Shown: positions 1 through 10,184 of the stretch, in pieces
Position numbering within the stretch: the first letter of the stretch is position 1
How the letters are laid out: every line of letters starts with the position of its first letter
NCBI GenBank assembly: GCA_032622095.1
Contig: CP136068.1
Span: forward strand, 121,401,989-121,465,988
Length of the DNA stretch: 64,000 nt
Origin: Siphonodentalium dalli
Lineage: Eukaryota > Mollusca > Scaphopoda > Gadilida > Siphonodentaliidae
Direction of reading: 5' to 3'
Position numbers and translations under genes: made by a program
The notes under the pieces: generated by a model
The model's input: the letters and a program-made list of their open reading frames with translations, nothing else
Told to the model about the DNA's origin: nothing
The model's database searches: none

Positions 1-330
1 AGTTGCATGTCTGTCTTTAACTTTTGTGATACGATATCGCAATAAACATTTCAATAATTTGCCCAGGAGAAATTTCATAATTGTTAGCAATGGAAAGCAA
101 AATCGCTCACAAAGTCACTTAAATCTTGAAATTTGGAGCTGGGACCTTCACCTACAATGAAGTACATTATTAAGGAACAGATAATAAACAAAGAAATATA
201 TTCCCCACGTTATGTTTTCAACTTTATAAGATTCCTTGTCAAAACTTCAAAAAGTTCCCAGGCTTTGTACTGGTGGATTATGATCTCTAAGGGCGTTAGC
301 CAGAGTAGAGATTCATGGCATGATCTACCC
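1..330. repeat. Dispersed duplicated segment, copy 1
   Basis: This stretch aligns by eye with 27790-28100 (for example 'CGCTCACAAAGTCACTTAAA' is shared) and its middle part with 33150-33335. On the minus strand all copies have an AG followed by a short frame containing a related peptide: EGPSSKFQDLSDFVSDF here and EGSNSKLDDLSDFVSEF in the second copy. It could be an exon remnant or a dispersed repeat. The frame closes quickly and no family is recognised. Confidence 0.6.
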
Positions 331-365
331 CCCCCCCCCCACCCAACCACACACACACACACACT
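328..365. repeat. Poly-C tract and (CA)n microsatellite
   Basis: About 12 C residues are followed by an ACCCAACC stretch and (CA)n. Confidence 0.95.
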
Positions 366-831
366 TGCACTTAAAATTGGGTTGCAATATTATGGTATGT
401 TAATGGACACAAAAATGTACGGATACAAAAAATGAGATTAGAAAGATGAAATGTATTAACAAAGAACATTTTAAGAGCATGTGCACTGGTTTCTATGTTG
501 GCTGATCTTTGTCTAGAACTTAGAGGAAAATTACAGGGAAATTACTCGATAGGAACTCAGACTTAACCAATTTTCTGAGACAAAATAAAATTACTGAATA
601 GGGTTTCAGACAAAACCAATTTCCGAAGTCAAATAAGAAGTCAGAAGAGGGCAACAACTGTGACAAAATGAGATTGAGTGATCTCACAATCACAGGTGCA
701 TTACGGTATCTCTATCTCTGCGAAGTTTCACAAAAAAATGACAAGACAATCTGAGACAACAGAGTATTACAAGCTCAGAAACAATTAATTTGTGAAGCAA
801 ATATTTTATATATAGAAAATGGCAATTTAAT
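366..831. other. No gene seen
   Basis: AT-rich sequence with no persuasive frame. Around 540-790 there is a weak likeness to the P-type units (an 'AAGTCAGAAGAGGGCAACAA' stretch resembling AAGTCGAAAAAGGGCCATAA), perhaps a very old copy. Confidence 0.5.
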
Positions 832-1085
832 CAAGCCTTGAAATAGGGTGTCTGTCATTTGCAGAATGAGGTCCCCAGAGGGTGAATTTAGTGATGCTAC
901 CCCGCATAGCGGGCTAGCATCACCAAATTCACCCTCTGTGAACCTCATTCTGCTGAGGTGTAAGCAGAATGAGGTCCCCAGAGGGTGAATTTGGTGATGC
1001 TAGCCCACTATGCGGGGTAGCATCACTAAATTCACCCTCTGGGGACCTCATTCTGCAAATGACAGACACCCTATTTCAAGGCTTA
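832..1085. mobile_element. Family A MITE, hAT-like, with 8-bp target duplication
   Basis: The ends CAAGCCTTGAAATAGGGTGT and its inverted copy enclose two palindromes built from 'GCAGAATGAGGTCCCCAGAG'. AATTTAAT at 824-831 is repeated at 1086-1093, giving an exact 8-bp target duplication as expected for hAT transposases. There is no coding capacity. Related copies lie at 13854, 19372, 23150, 29497, 45275 and 47725. Confidence 0.8.
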
Positions 1086-1122
1086 AATTTAATACTCAAC
1101 TAAAATGAGTCTGGCTCATATT

Positions 1123-1264
1123 GTAAATCCTTTAATTACGGGAGCTGCGCTGGTGCAGCATTAAAGATCCTGTGTCAGTGCATTCTCTTATATATATATA
1201 AGAGAATGCATTGGCACAGGGTTTTCGCAAAATTTCAGTAAGCTCCAGTCAGGGAAAGATTAAA
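1123..1264 (+). mobile_element. Family C MITE, internally deleted
   Basis: It begins and ends with the C-family termini (GGGAGCTGCGCTGGTGCAGC and AAGCTCCAGTCA). Only one shortened hairpin remains between them: GTGCATTCTCTTATATATAT followed directly by the complementary arm. The flanking TTAA is mutated at both ends. Confidence 0.75.
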
Positions 1265-1809
1265 ACTGGCCTATTTGGTGTGATATGAATGTTGTTGTTG
1301 GGTTCAATGCTGCACACAGGGACATTTCAACAGTAGGGATTTGGGAGGGCGAGACAAACTTTGGTCAAAATTTCCAATAGTTCAAAATTTCCAGCCTGCC
1401 TATTAGTTAGATATTCCAAACAATAGTATTTGTGAAATTTTGACTGTAATCAACTGTCATGAGTTGGAAATTTTCCTACTTTAGGATTAGAAATTTCCAA
1501 CAGTTGGAGATTCAAACCCAAGGGGGAGTGGGCTGGTTCGAGAGGGTTGTAGTTGAAAATTCTAATGTGAACACCCCTCCTCCCCTCAACAGAGATAATC
1601 GCAGCACAAGGGAGTCGATAGGTTCTATATTGACGCTCGCCGACTATATATATTCTCATGATTTTTTAATCCCACAGCAATTATTTGCCCTATTGGCTAG
1701 CAGGAAAAATTCTATAGGATTTGGTCTCTCATGGAAACTGTCATCAGAACACAAAAATATCATGGAGTACGTAGGCCATTTTGTTGAAATACGTTGTGTC
1801 ATGTGTTGT
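1265..1809. other. No gene seen
   Basis: Short opposed frames of up to 121 codons exist, but they show no recognisable domain. The sequence has 'AAATTTCCAA'-like short repeats and nothing else distinctive. Confidence 0.5.
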
Positions 1810-2004
1810 ATAACCCTTTCATGACTGGAGCTGTGCTGGTGCAACATTAAAAGTCCTGTGCCAGTGCATTCTCTTATATATGCGAGTCACCCATAGAGAG
1901 CCTTGCATATATAAGAGAATAAACTGGCTTACAAGGTCAAGGTACTGAAATATTGTTAGGCTAATGTATTCTCTTATATATGCGAGGCTTCTATGGGAGA
2001 CTCT
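1810..2004 (+). mobile_element. Family C MITE, 3'-truncated
   Basis: It starts with TAACCCTTTCATGACTGGAG and carries the first hairpin and half of the second. It stops abruptly where the next repeat begins, so the right terminus is missing. Confidence 0.8.
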
Positions 2005-2494
2005 TAGTACTAAAAGATACTATTAGCTTCTCAATTAACAAGAGGTACGCTGTCGTGTGGCATTTGCCCCCGACCGTAGCAATTCGGATTAAGCATGGAC
2101 GAAACTGCGGATATCCGAGGAGGTCTACATGACCATTCCAAAAGAAACCCGCGCTATGCATGTAGCTGTTCCCCCATGCTGCTCTATCACCATACCAAAT
2201 ATCAACTAAATCTGCCCAGCGGTTGCTGAACAATAATGCAAAATGTTTGTATGGACGGACAAAATTTAATTTTCTAAGTCAAAAAAGGGCCATAACTCTG
2301 GTGAAAATGGGTGGACGAAACCCGCGCTATGCATGTAGCTGTTCCCCCATGCTGCTCTATCACCATACCAAATAACAGCTAAATCTGCCAAGCGGTTGCT
2401 GAATAATAATGCAAAATGTTTGTACGGACGGACAAACATACAGACGGACGGAGACGTCGACTATATACCCGCCAACTTCAAGTCGGGGGCATAA
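2005..2494 (+). mobile_element. P-type tandem-unit element (pearl/Helentron-like)
   Basis: Two units about 173 bp apart share 'GAAACCCGCGCTATGCATGT' (2144 and 2317) and a 'GGGCCATAACTCTGGT' linker. They are followed by an ACGG-rich tract (2425-2455) and a hairpin-forming end near 2466-2492 (CCCGCCAACTT / AAGTCGGGGG). This order of units, ACGG tract and hairpin matches the layout described for bivalve pearl elements. The Helentron link is an inference, since no Rep/helicase is present. Confidence 0.6.
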
Positions 2495-2640
2495 TAATTG
2501 CTATACTAAATACTCATTGACAAGCAATTTCCTTGGGAAATGTTCAGATAATAAGTTCATTCTGTTGGAATTATTATCTCAATATTTCCCACAACTGAAT
2601 ACGAATTATTCTTCTCTGGTATTATCTGTTCATCTATCAG
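2495..2640 (+). mobile_element. Family F fragment (TTAA type)
   Basis: 'CTATACTAAATACTCATTGA' and 'AAATGTTCAGATAATAAGTT' match the better preserved copies at 18989-19256 and 20775-21043. The left TTAA and the right end are lost. Confidence 0.65.
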
Positions 2641-3383
2641 AATAGCAAATAAATATGCCAAAATTAATTATCTTCATAAATTATATACCCAAACAGACAG
2701 AAAACAGAATCATTGGTATAAATGAATTACACATAGTGACTATTGTTAGCGAATCATTGCCGAATGTTTAACAGCCAGTAATTCCTTCTGATTAAATGAG
2801 TAAATATTTACATTTATAAGTATGTGTAGTTCAGCTGTTCTCTGAAATAGTACAGTTGTGGTTGGAATTCTCGACAATCAAATTAAGATTACCCAAAAAT
2901 CTCACAAAATTCCTCACATCATTAAGGCTAAAGCTGCTTTCACATACATGCGTTTAACGCATGCGTTTTACGCATCCGTACGCGCATCCGTACGCGCATC
3001 GTTTCGATCTCCAATGTTATCGCTGAGGCTTTCACATACCATCCGCTTAACGCGCGTGGGTGCGTGTGCGCATAACTTTTCGCTCCGAGACCGAAAAGCT
3101 GTCCGTTTTACGCATAGCGGACAGGGGTATTCGGTGCGATGTCGTTAATCATGGGATATACCGTAGATATTTTGTGGTGTTTACGAATGGGAATGATATA
3201 ATATGTGGGGGCGAATGCCAGCTGGAACCATGCTATCAAATTTTGGGTCAAATTAAACAAGAATGAAATAATTGTGATGGCAGTTATAGGTCAAAATATA
3301 CATCAAATAACATGCCTTAATTGGTTTTGTGGGAATTAGCATTTTTGCTGGCAGTCTCTCATATAGAAGCGTACAGGTGCACC

Positions 3384-3547
3384 ATGCCCAAACACAGGTA
3401 CGAAGCTTGTTTCGACGAGGAGCTGATAGATTCTGTACGCCAATTTGACAACCTGTTTAATCCGAAAAATATTGGATATCACCATTTACAGAGATCGCAA
3501 AATTCACGGGAAACAATGTTGAGCGCCACGAAGAACTCGGGACATAG
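3384..3547 (+). pseudogene. Decayed MADF (Myb/SANT-like) domain of a transposon protein
   Basis: From the ATG at 3384 the frame reads MPKHRYEACFDEELIDSVRQ and continues FDNLFNPKNIGYH. This fits the first half of the MADF fold, in which an acidic, hydrophobic helix is followed by an 'LY(D/N)P...Y' turn. The frame then changes: from 3488, in another frame, it reads TEIAKFTGNNVERHEELGT, matching the 'W.EIA....' helix of the same domain, and stops at 3545. About ten residues between the two blocks appear deleted, including the usual tryptophan. The protein would have bound the transposon ends as partner of the nuclease. It cannot be functional here. Confidence 0.6.
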
Positions 3548-3958
3548 AGAATGTTCAGGCAATTAGCTCTCAGTCCATGCACGATGACAGGGTGACACAA
3601 TGTGTATATTATTTTGTTGTTTATTTAGGGAGGGTGGTTCATATGTTGTTTTAACTGAAATATATCAATATCTTGGGATATATTATCAAATTATATTGCT
3701 AAATTTCTGTTCATTTAGTCTACATATGTGTAACTATACATATGTGTATTTGTTCGTCCCTATATTGGTGAGTGAAACTGAACACATTTGTTTCAATACT
3801 AAAACGATTCATGGATTTGTTGCATGGAGGACAATGAAATGTAAAAGCAATATGGCTTAAAATCTGCGAAACCGCTCCAAACGGTGCGTTTTTTTCCTTC
3901 TCATTTAGTATTAAATTTGAAGACAAGGTGGAGAAGTATTCGAGATAAGTATACCCGA

Positions 3959-4000
3959 TTAAGCAATCTTTGGAACGTCCTCGTCGTCGGAGGAATCCAT
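3959..4000 (-). pseudogene. Possible N-terminus of a second transposon protein
   Basis: The minus strand encodes MDSSDDEDVPKIA and then a stop, with GCCATGG at the start. A short acidic N-terminus is common in PIF/Harbinger proteins, and its position near the right end, facing inward, would suit the second gene of the element. The peptide is too short to prove this. Confidence 0.25.
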
Positions 4001-4161
4001 GGCGAAAGGACAATATGTAACACAAATAATTCTTCACGCATCCGCTAACGGACGCGTATGTGCAGAGGTAAACGGAGGTATGTGAAAGCTCTAAACGCAC
4101 GTCCGCCTAACGCATCCGTAAAACGCATGCGTTAAGCGCATGTATGTGAAAGCAGCTTTAG

Positions 4162-4577
4162 TGTGCATAGAAACTGAATGAATGAAAAGACGAAAACCTG
4201 ATAGGAAAGATAGGAAATGTTCACTTTGTAACATTTATGGAATCTGAAGAACATTTCTTATTATTTTGTCAGAAACACGCTGAACATAGAGCAATCCTTT
4301 TGAATAAGCTGGGATTAACCCGATTCAATTTTTCTGCAGGATCCACAGATGCAGGTCAAACAACTAAAAGACTTGTTATGTGATATGTGAATCCATAAAA
4401 GTATGCATGGAATGAGATAACCCACTCCTCAATATCATCAATTCAAGGAATAACACCTTTTTTAACATACAATTAACAATTATTTTTGTTTTTATTTTTT
4501 GTTTTGTTATCTGTTTGTTTATGTCATAGCAGAAACCAAAATTCATTCGTAGTGCTGAATAAAACCTTGAAACTTGA
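4162..4577 (+). pseudogene. LINE 3' end: C-terminal zinc-knuckle remnant and tail
   Basis: One frame reads KPDRKDRKCSLCN. After a one-base shift it continues ESEEHFLLFCQKHAEHR, up to the stop at 4381-4383. The CxxC...H...C pattern with 'EEHFLLFC' and a following arginine is the C-terminal cysteine-histidine motif downstream of reverse transcriptase in several non-LTR clades. A T-rich 3' region follows, ending with GCTGAATAAAACCTTGAAAC, a typical LINE tail. The 2882-2927 stretch (LPKNLTKFLTSLR in one frame) may be the preceding coding part, split off by the 2928-4161 insertion. Confidence 0.7.
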
Positions 4578-4668
4578 ATTTTATTGCTACATTCTTTGAT
4601 AGGAGATAGAGTCTGGCTATGAACTTATCAGGTTTATTCATTGAAATAAGACCACAATATGTCTCTAA
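4578..4668 (+). repeat. Half of a locally duplicated segment, split by the LINE
   Basis: This matches 4975-5052 (TTGCTACATTCTT..., GAGATAGAGTC..., TTTATTCA). The preceding part of the same unit lies at 2845-2881 and 4927-4970 ('GTGGTTGGAATTCT'). So one copy is continuous at 4927-5052 and the other is interrupted by the LINE and PIF insertions. Confidence 0.65.
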
Positions 4669-4770
4669 ATGCTGTTTATGTCAACTTACCATAAATATTA
4701 TTCACTTCCATCAAATGAGAAAAACGAGTCTAGTACTTCATTTACTCAGCCTGAAGGCCTATATATAATA

Positions 4771-4902
4771 CAGTAATGCCCTAAATAATACACTCCTGAG
4801 AGCTTTCCGATGAATGGCAACAAGCCATATTTCTGACTAAATCCTGAAAAGTTACCCATAATTCTACTGTGGTTAAGGAGTCGATTATTTAGGGCATTAC
4901 TG
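4771..4902. mobile_element. Family B MITE (TA target), shortened
   Basis: It starts CAGTAATGCCCTAAATAAT and ends GATTATTTAGGGCATTACTG, with TA directly outside both ends as for Tc1/mariner-type insertions. One arm of the usual hairpin is partly deleted. Confidence 0.8.
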
Positions 4903-4926
4903 TATATATATTCTCCAGGGGAAAAT

Positions 4927-5052
4927 TTGAAATAGTACAGCCGATGTGGTTGGAATTCTGGACAATCTTATTCGATTGCTACATTCTTCTATTAGAGATA
5001 GAGTCCGGTTACTTTATTGGTTTTATTCACTAAAATAAGTCCACAACATTTC
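4927..5052 (+). repeat. Uninterrupted copy of the locally duplicated segment
   Basis: It reads continuously through sequence that is split between 2845-2881 and 4578-4668 in the other copy. It therefore marks the pre-insertion state of that site. Confidence 0.65.
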
Positions 5053-5276
5053 TAAAACCCTTTCATGATGGGAGCTGCGCGGATGCAGCATTAAACATCC
5101 TGTGTCTGTACATTATTTTATATATGCGAGTCTCCCATGGGGAGCCTCGCATATATAAGAAAATGCACTGGCTTATAAGGTCAAGGTAAATATTGTTAGG
5201 CCAATGTATTCTCTATATATGCATTGGCACAGGGTTTTCGCAAAATTTCAGGAAGCTCCAGTCATGGAATGATTAA
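5053..5276 (+). mobile_element. Family C MITE, first of a tandem pair
   Basis: C-family ends CCCTTTCATGATGGGAGCTG and AGCTCCAGTCATGGAATG lead into TTAA at 5273-5276. The second internal hairpin is collapsed to ATTCTCTATATATGCATTGG, a deletion shared with the next copy. Confidence 0.85.
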
Positions 5277-5496
5277 CCCTTTCATGATGGGAGCTGCGCT
5301 GGTGCAGCATTAAAGATCATGTGTCTGTACATTCTCTTATATATGCGAGTCTCCCAAAGGGAGCCTCCCATATATAAGAAAATGCACTGGCTTATAAGGT
5401 CAAGGTAAATATTGTTAGGCCAATGTATTCTCTATATATGCATTGGCACAGGGTTTTTCGCAAAATTTCAGGAAGCTCCAGTCATCGAATGGTTAA
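5273..5496 (+). mobile_element. Family C MITE, second of a tandem pair
   Basis: It begins at the TTAA (5273-5276) that ends the previous copy and finishes with TTAA at 5493-5496. It shares the collapsed second hairpin with its neighbour, which argues for duplication of element plus target rather than two insertions. Confidence 0.85.
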
Positions 5497-5942
5497 CAAA
5501 CCTACATACACTACACAGTACCCCAGTTTCTAAGTACTCACTTCACCAAACCTCAGGTAACCTGGTACCCAAAAACAGGGGCTAAAAAAAATCCAGCATT
5601 TATAATACTGATTACTAATATCACAGTGGATCGTCAAATGTCACAAATAGTTCATCGATGGAAAACAAACACATACCTTTAAAAACGATAGCTAAAATCC
5701 TGTGCTCCCCCAGGTACAAGCGGAGAATAAATCCTAAAGTATCTCAGATGTTCTTTTTTGTTTAACTAAGGATAGAACAAAGTCACCTACGGTGTGACCT
5801 CAGTTTGTGATAAACTTTGAAGTGTGTCTAACTGGGTAAAACTATGCACTTTTGATAAGGTGAATGATGATGAACTGTTTGAAGTAGTTTTAAAAGCGAG
5901 CAGCCTCTTAAATACCAGGATGAATTCACACGAAGGTGACAG
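5497..5942. other. No gene seen
   Basis: Nothing recognisable apart from the start of the ~300-bp tandem repeat near 5920 ('TTCACACGAAGGTGACAGTA'). Confidence 0.5.
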
Positions 5943-5944
5943 TA

Positions 5945-6148
5945 GAGCAATGCCCTAAATAATCGACTCCTTAACCACAGCAGAATTATGGGTAATTTTT
6001 CAGGATTCAGTCGGAAATATGGCTTGTTGCCAATCATCTCACTGAGAGCTTTCTGATGAATGGCAACAAGCCATATTTCCGACAAAATCCTGAAAAATTA
6101 CCCATAATTCTGTTGTGGTTAAGGAGTCGATTATTTAGGGCATTACTG
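5945..6148. mobile_element. Family B MITE, near full-length hairpin
   Basis: About 100-bp arms ('GCAGAATTATGGGTAATTTT', 'GGCTTGTTGCCA') meet at a short loop near the CTCTCACTGAGAGC centre. TA lies next to both ends. It interrupts the ~300-bp tandem repeat between GGTGACAG and ACACTCATCTATCA. Confidence 0.85.
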
Positions 6149-6229
6149 TAAACCACACTCATCTATCATTACTTCCATTGAATGCTCAAAACGAAAAATC
6201 AGGAAAAATTATAAATGTTTCAATTTAAA

Positions 6230-6627
6230 GCAATAAAGGTACCCATTCCCGATTCGATGGTCCCCTGTATCATCAGATTCCAACAACAACAACAATTCTT
6301 CAAAAGATGCTTCAGTTATCAGAATCGATTAATGCTAACCACTGTCAACTAGAGTATAAAATTTCCCCAAAACGTGTTATATATCAACATTTTGTTCAAC
6401 GCAATTTTGTATATCGAGAGTATGTCGATCGGCTCATCCAATATTTGGTGGGCCGCCAAATATTCCAGCTGGTGAAAAATAACAGATTTCAAAAATTGAT
6501 ATCTAATAACTCTTAAATATCTAATAGCTTTGATGGGTGGGTTCCTCGACTCGAATCAAATATTTGTTACCCCCAAAGCCAAAGAAATAGTAATTTATAA
6601 GTGTTAATTCATATTTTGTATCTTTAA
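6230..6627. mobile_element. Family J element, diverged
   Basis: It starts AAAGGTACCCATTCC and shares 'TTCCTCGACTCGAATCAAAT' and 'CAAAGAAATAGTAAT' with the better copy at 9684-10170. The right end is degraded to TATCTTTAA. Confidence 0.65.
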
Positions 6628-6727
6628 AGGATGTGGCAGTTTTAAACCATATCTAATCACAATTTTTCTTGATTTTAAAATTGGGGTGAAATTAGAAAGA
6701 ATCTTCTACTATATATTTTGGGACTTC

Positions 6728-6791
6728 TGTATGTCTGTCTGTCTGTCTGTCTGTTTGTTTGTTTGTTTGTTTGTTTGTTTGTTTGTTTGTT
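6728..6791. repeat. (CTGT)n / (TTTG)n microsatellite
   Basis: Pure CTGT repeats run into TTTG repeats. Confidence 0.95.
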
Positions 6792-8320
6792 AGCAATGGC
6801 TGGGAAAACTCCAGATGGATTTCGACGAAATTTGATACATAGGGATACTTTTCTCCGGGGAGTGTTTGGACGGGTCAAATCGTGACCCTGACCTGACCTT
6901 GAACTTCAAAATGGTCAATTCAAGGTCAAATCTGGTAAAACCGGATGGATTTCGATGAAATTTGATACCTAGGGGTACTTTTGTCCAGGGAGTGTTTTGG
7001 AAGGGTCAAATCATGACCCTGACCTGACGTTGACCTTCAAAATGGTCAATTCAAGGCAGGCCTCAGCCTAGGGGTCCAGAACAGGGAGACTTGAAGTCTC
7101 CCTCCAGGAAATTTAGGGAGACTTCAGGAAATTTAGGGAGACTTCAGGGTGGGGAGACTACCAAAAATTGACAATTTTCAAATATCGCTTTATTTTATAA
7201 CATCTGACAATAAAAAATTTAAAAAGATAAAATAAAACTAAATTTTTTTGACTTTATCTGAAATTAGTTTAATTAATTGTTATTATACATTTAAAATTTT
7301 TGGAAATGTTTTGTGTAGCTATCATTTAAGCAAGACAATTATCAAGTTACAGTAATAGTTTTTTAACTAAATGAAAGTAGTATTATTTCCTAGACTGCAG
7401 CTTGGAAGATACGTTTGTACAGTCTGACTCTGAATCATGATGCATGTAACTTTTTAAGTTTAATTTGGTCACGGCTGTAATGTGGGTGTCCGCTAAAATA
7501 AACAATAAGGACTAACTAACAAAGGAGTTGCAAAAGCTTTTATTAATTAATGGCCTCCCTTAATTAATCCCAACATCACTGGTATAATCCGATTAAAGCA
7601 ATAAACTTGACATTATTTTATTTACGGAAGTCGGTCTCTTCAAAAAGTCCGACGCGGTCTCTTCAAAAAGTCCGACGCGTTACCGAAACGAACTTCCGAA
7701 GCGCCTGGTACATACTCTGATAATGTCGTAATTGTTTTATATCTGAAAAGCGGGACGGCGGTCTTTTAAGTTAATAAAAACATTTATTTGTGACACTCAC
7801 GATGGTCAGTAACAACACAGATGGGAACATCTCATCGTGTTTTCAGCGTGTCAAAACATTCGTTATTAACATTCATTACCGCAAAGGGAACAAAGGCGAC
7901 GGAATAACAACACAAAACAATAGGTCATATTTTATTTTTTTATTTTACACACTTGGGTCTTTGGCTCTACATCGTCTGTTTCTTTTTGGGATGGTCGCCA
8001 CAATTCATCTATATACGGACATGTCCAGACATGTCCGGAAAAAAAAGTAGAAAAAAATCCCCCTAAAATTGAAGGCGACATCGATTTCGCCTTAGAGCGA
8101 CGATAGGGCGAAGTCAGCGACAGTAAGGCGACAATCTCGCCCGAGTCGCCTTGTGAGCTGAGGCCTGATTCAAGGTCAAGTCGCACATTTAGACGGATTT
8201 CGACAAAATTTGATACCTAGGGATACTTTTGTCCAGGGAGTGTTTTGGACGGGTCATATCGTGAACCCGACCTGACCTTGACCTTCAAAATGGTCAATTC
8301 AAGGTTAAATCGGATCCAAT
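6792..8320 (+). repeat. 128-bp tandem repeat, three units, split by a hAT-like insertion
   Basis: Each unit carries GGATTTCGACGAAATTTGAT, AGGGAGTGTTTTGGACGGGT and 'CTTCAAAATGGTCAATTCAA'. Two units lie at 6810-7056 and one at 8168-8320, separated by the insertion at 7057-8167. The preceding CTGT tract suggests a pearl-like or LINE-tail origin, but no terminus was found. Confidence 0.75.
7057..8167. mobile_element. hAT-like non-autonomous element with exact 8-bp target duplication
   Basis: It starts CAGGCCTCAGC and ends GCTGAGGCCTG, a perfect 11-bp inverted repeat. ATTCAAGG at 7049-7056 recurs at 8168-8175. Eight-bp duplications with CAG...CTG ends are the hallmark of hAT transposons. Subterminal regions carry repeated motifs: GGGAGACTTCAGG near the left end and GGCGACA-type repeats near the right. 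Inside, 7636-7680 holds a direct repeat of GGTCTCTTCAAAAAGTCCGA. No transposase frame is visible in the 1,111 bp. Confidence 0.85.
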
Positions 8321-8921
8321 TTCGCATGCGACCGTGTCCTTGCTCATATACGCTCATATAGTCATACAATCATAACAAAACGACGATAACCCAAATACAG
8401 TCGCAGCCGGGGAATAGCATTGCATGTGATGTGTGAACAGTGCCTTTAGTTTCTTTGATGTTTTATCACATAGTAAAATGTCTGTATACAGTACACCATC
8501 CCATATAAACTTAGTCTGACATGGCAAATTCACACAAAGGTGATACTAGAATAGATAGTAACACAACTCATCTATCATTTCTTCCATATGAGGCTCAAAA
8601 TAAGTGAAGGAAGAACATGCATATAAAAGGATGTGGTTGCTATGAATGATATTTAATTGCAATTTTTACTGGATTTTGGGGTAAAATTAGAAAGAATAAG
8701 ATATATTTCACACAGTCAAGTTTTAGTGTATTTTCGATGTGGTAGAAAGTTATCATATAAATTGTCTATACAGTCCCATATAAACTTGATATTATAAGAT
8801 GCAATGGAGTGCAGAACATAAAGGTGACAGTAGAATGGAGAGTATAATGCAACTCATCTATCATTTCTTCCATAAAATGATCTAAATAAGTGACTTTGTA
8901 AAAATTAAATCAGGACAAATA

Positions 8922-9297
8922 TTAAAGTGATGTGAAACAATCCGGTAGGGTGATCAAATAGAAATGGAGAATAATCTTGTTCAAAGTAGTAATTTTTACA
9001 AATAGTATATCCAAATTGACAACACACACCATCATTCTTATATATGAATTAAATGCAGTGACTCTCAATGACGAAATCGTTTTCGTTAGTTTATCGCCAA
9101 TAGATGCGTTCCGAATCGAGTAGTAAATATTTACAACTGAGTGTAGTTCTGTCGATGTTTTCTATGGAGTGGTACGGTCGATTTGCTTAAAATTTTCGGT
9201 GATGTTAGTAGAATGTTACATTCCTACATTTGTCATAACGCCTGAATACTAACTTATCAGTTTCACACACCCGAACAAGTACATAATATGTTTTTAA
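8922..9297 (+). mobile_element. Family I element, full length
   Basis: It runs from TTAAAGTGATGTGAAACAAT to CATAATATGTTTTTAA. It aligns over its whole length with 27145-27517 (opposite strand) and with parts at 60104 and 60611. TTAA at both ends suggests a TTAA target, but the inverted repeats are weak. No coding capacity. Confidence 0.7.
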
Positions 9298-9683
9298 GAA
9301 AGGTTTAAAAAATAAATGATGTGGCAGCTTTATACAATATGTTTCATGAATTATTTATATTTTGGGTTAAAAATAGAAAGAAAAAGATATTTTTCATCAA
9401 TGGCCGAGTTCTAGTGACTTTGAAGTGGTAAAATGTTTTCATTTCAGTAGTTTACAAGGTCTCATAGAGATTTGATTTTAAAAGTTGCAATGAATAGCAG
9501 ATTGGAGGTGGATAATAAATATATACCCAAGCATGGCAAGTTGGTATGGTCCTAGGAGGAAAATAAAAGTCTCTGTTGGTTTCCCAGACTTTACAGGAAC
9601 AAAAGAATACAAACGTTCAAGAATATTTTATACAGAGCATATAGCTGGAGAATGTAAATAAAAGTAGGCCAATATACCATCGG
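9298..9683. other. No gene seen
   Basis: The last part of the ~300-bp tandem repeat (to about 9500), then unremarkable sequence. Confidence 0.5.
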
Positions 9684-10170
9684 TTAAAGGTACTCAATCC
9701 GTAAAGAGGGTCCCCATCTCAACAGATTCCAACAACAACAATCCGATCAGAGGGTCCTATATTACTATTTCTTTGGCTTTGGGGGTAGAAAATATTTGAT
9801 TCGAGTCGAGGAACCCATCAAACAAAGCTCAGAGTTATTAGATATTGATTTTTGAAATTTGTTAATTGCTCGAGATGAGTACTAATAACTGCCGTCAATT
9901 TGGTAACCTGCTCGAGATTTTACGCCAAAACTCTATTCAAACAGACAAGGATGGATAACTCTATAATCAAGTGGTAATAATAACGAAATTTTGACTGTCT
10001 TCTGGGCCAGAAAGAATTCCCGATAATGAAAAATAATAGATTTCTAAAATCGATATCTAACAAATCTGAGCTTTGATGGGTGACTTCCTCGACTCGAATC
10101 AAATATTTTTGACCCCCGAAGCCATTGAAATAGTAATTGAGAGGAGCTTTATCGGATTGAGTACCTTTAA
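9684..10170. mobile_element. Family J element, full length
   Basis: The ends TTAAAGGTACTCAATCCG and CGGATTGAGTACCTTTAA are inverted repeats including TTAA. Internal arms pair imperfectly: 'TTTGATTCGAGTCGAGGAAC' near 9797 against 'CCTCGACTCGAATCAAATAT' near 10088. It is a long foldback of 487 bp with no coding frame of note. Confidence 0.75.
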
Positions 10171-10184
10171 ATATCTCCGAAATA

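Larger units (their letters stand above)
2928..4161. mobile_element. PIF/Harbinger-like non-autonomous element
   Basis: The termini CTAAAGCTGCTTTCACATAC and GTATGTGAAAGCAGCTTTAG are perfect inverted repeats. They continue inward as GCATGCGTTTTACGCATCCG-like repeats on both sides. The 1.2-kb body carries a decayed MADF-type DNA-binding domain (3384-3547), a domain found in the accessory protein of PIF/Harbinger transposons. A clean 3-bp target duplication could not be made out, so the superfamily call rests on the MADF remnant and the CG-rich terminal repeats. It sits inside a LINE 3' end: remnants at 2882-2927 and 4162 onward. Confidence 0.65.
5920..9520 (+). repeat. Old ~300-bp tandem repeat broken by several insertions
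   Basis: The unit contains, in order, CCCATATAAACTT, AAAGGTGACAGTAGAAT, AACTCATCTATCATTTCTTC, GGATGTGG and GGGGTAAAATTAGAAAGAAT. Pieces occur at 5925-5945 with 6150-6210, 6625-6715, 8500-8710, 8780-8890 and 9310-9500. Elements B (5945), J (6230), the 128-bp repeat with its hAT insertion, and I (8922) lie inside it. Unit divergence suggests it is older than these insertions. Confidence 0.6.
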
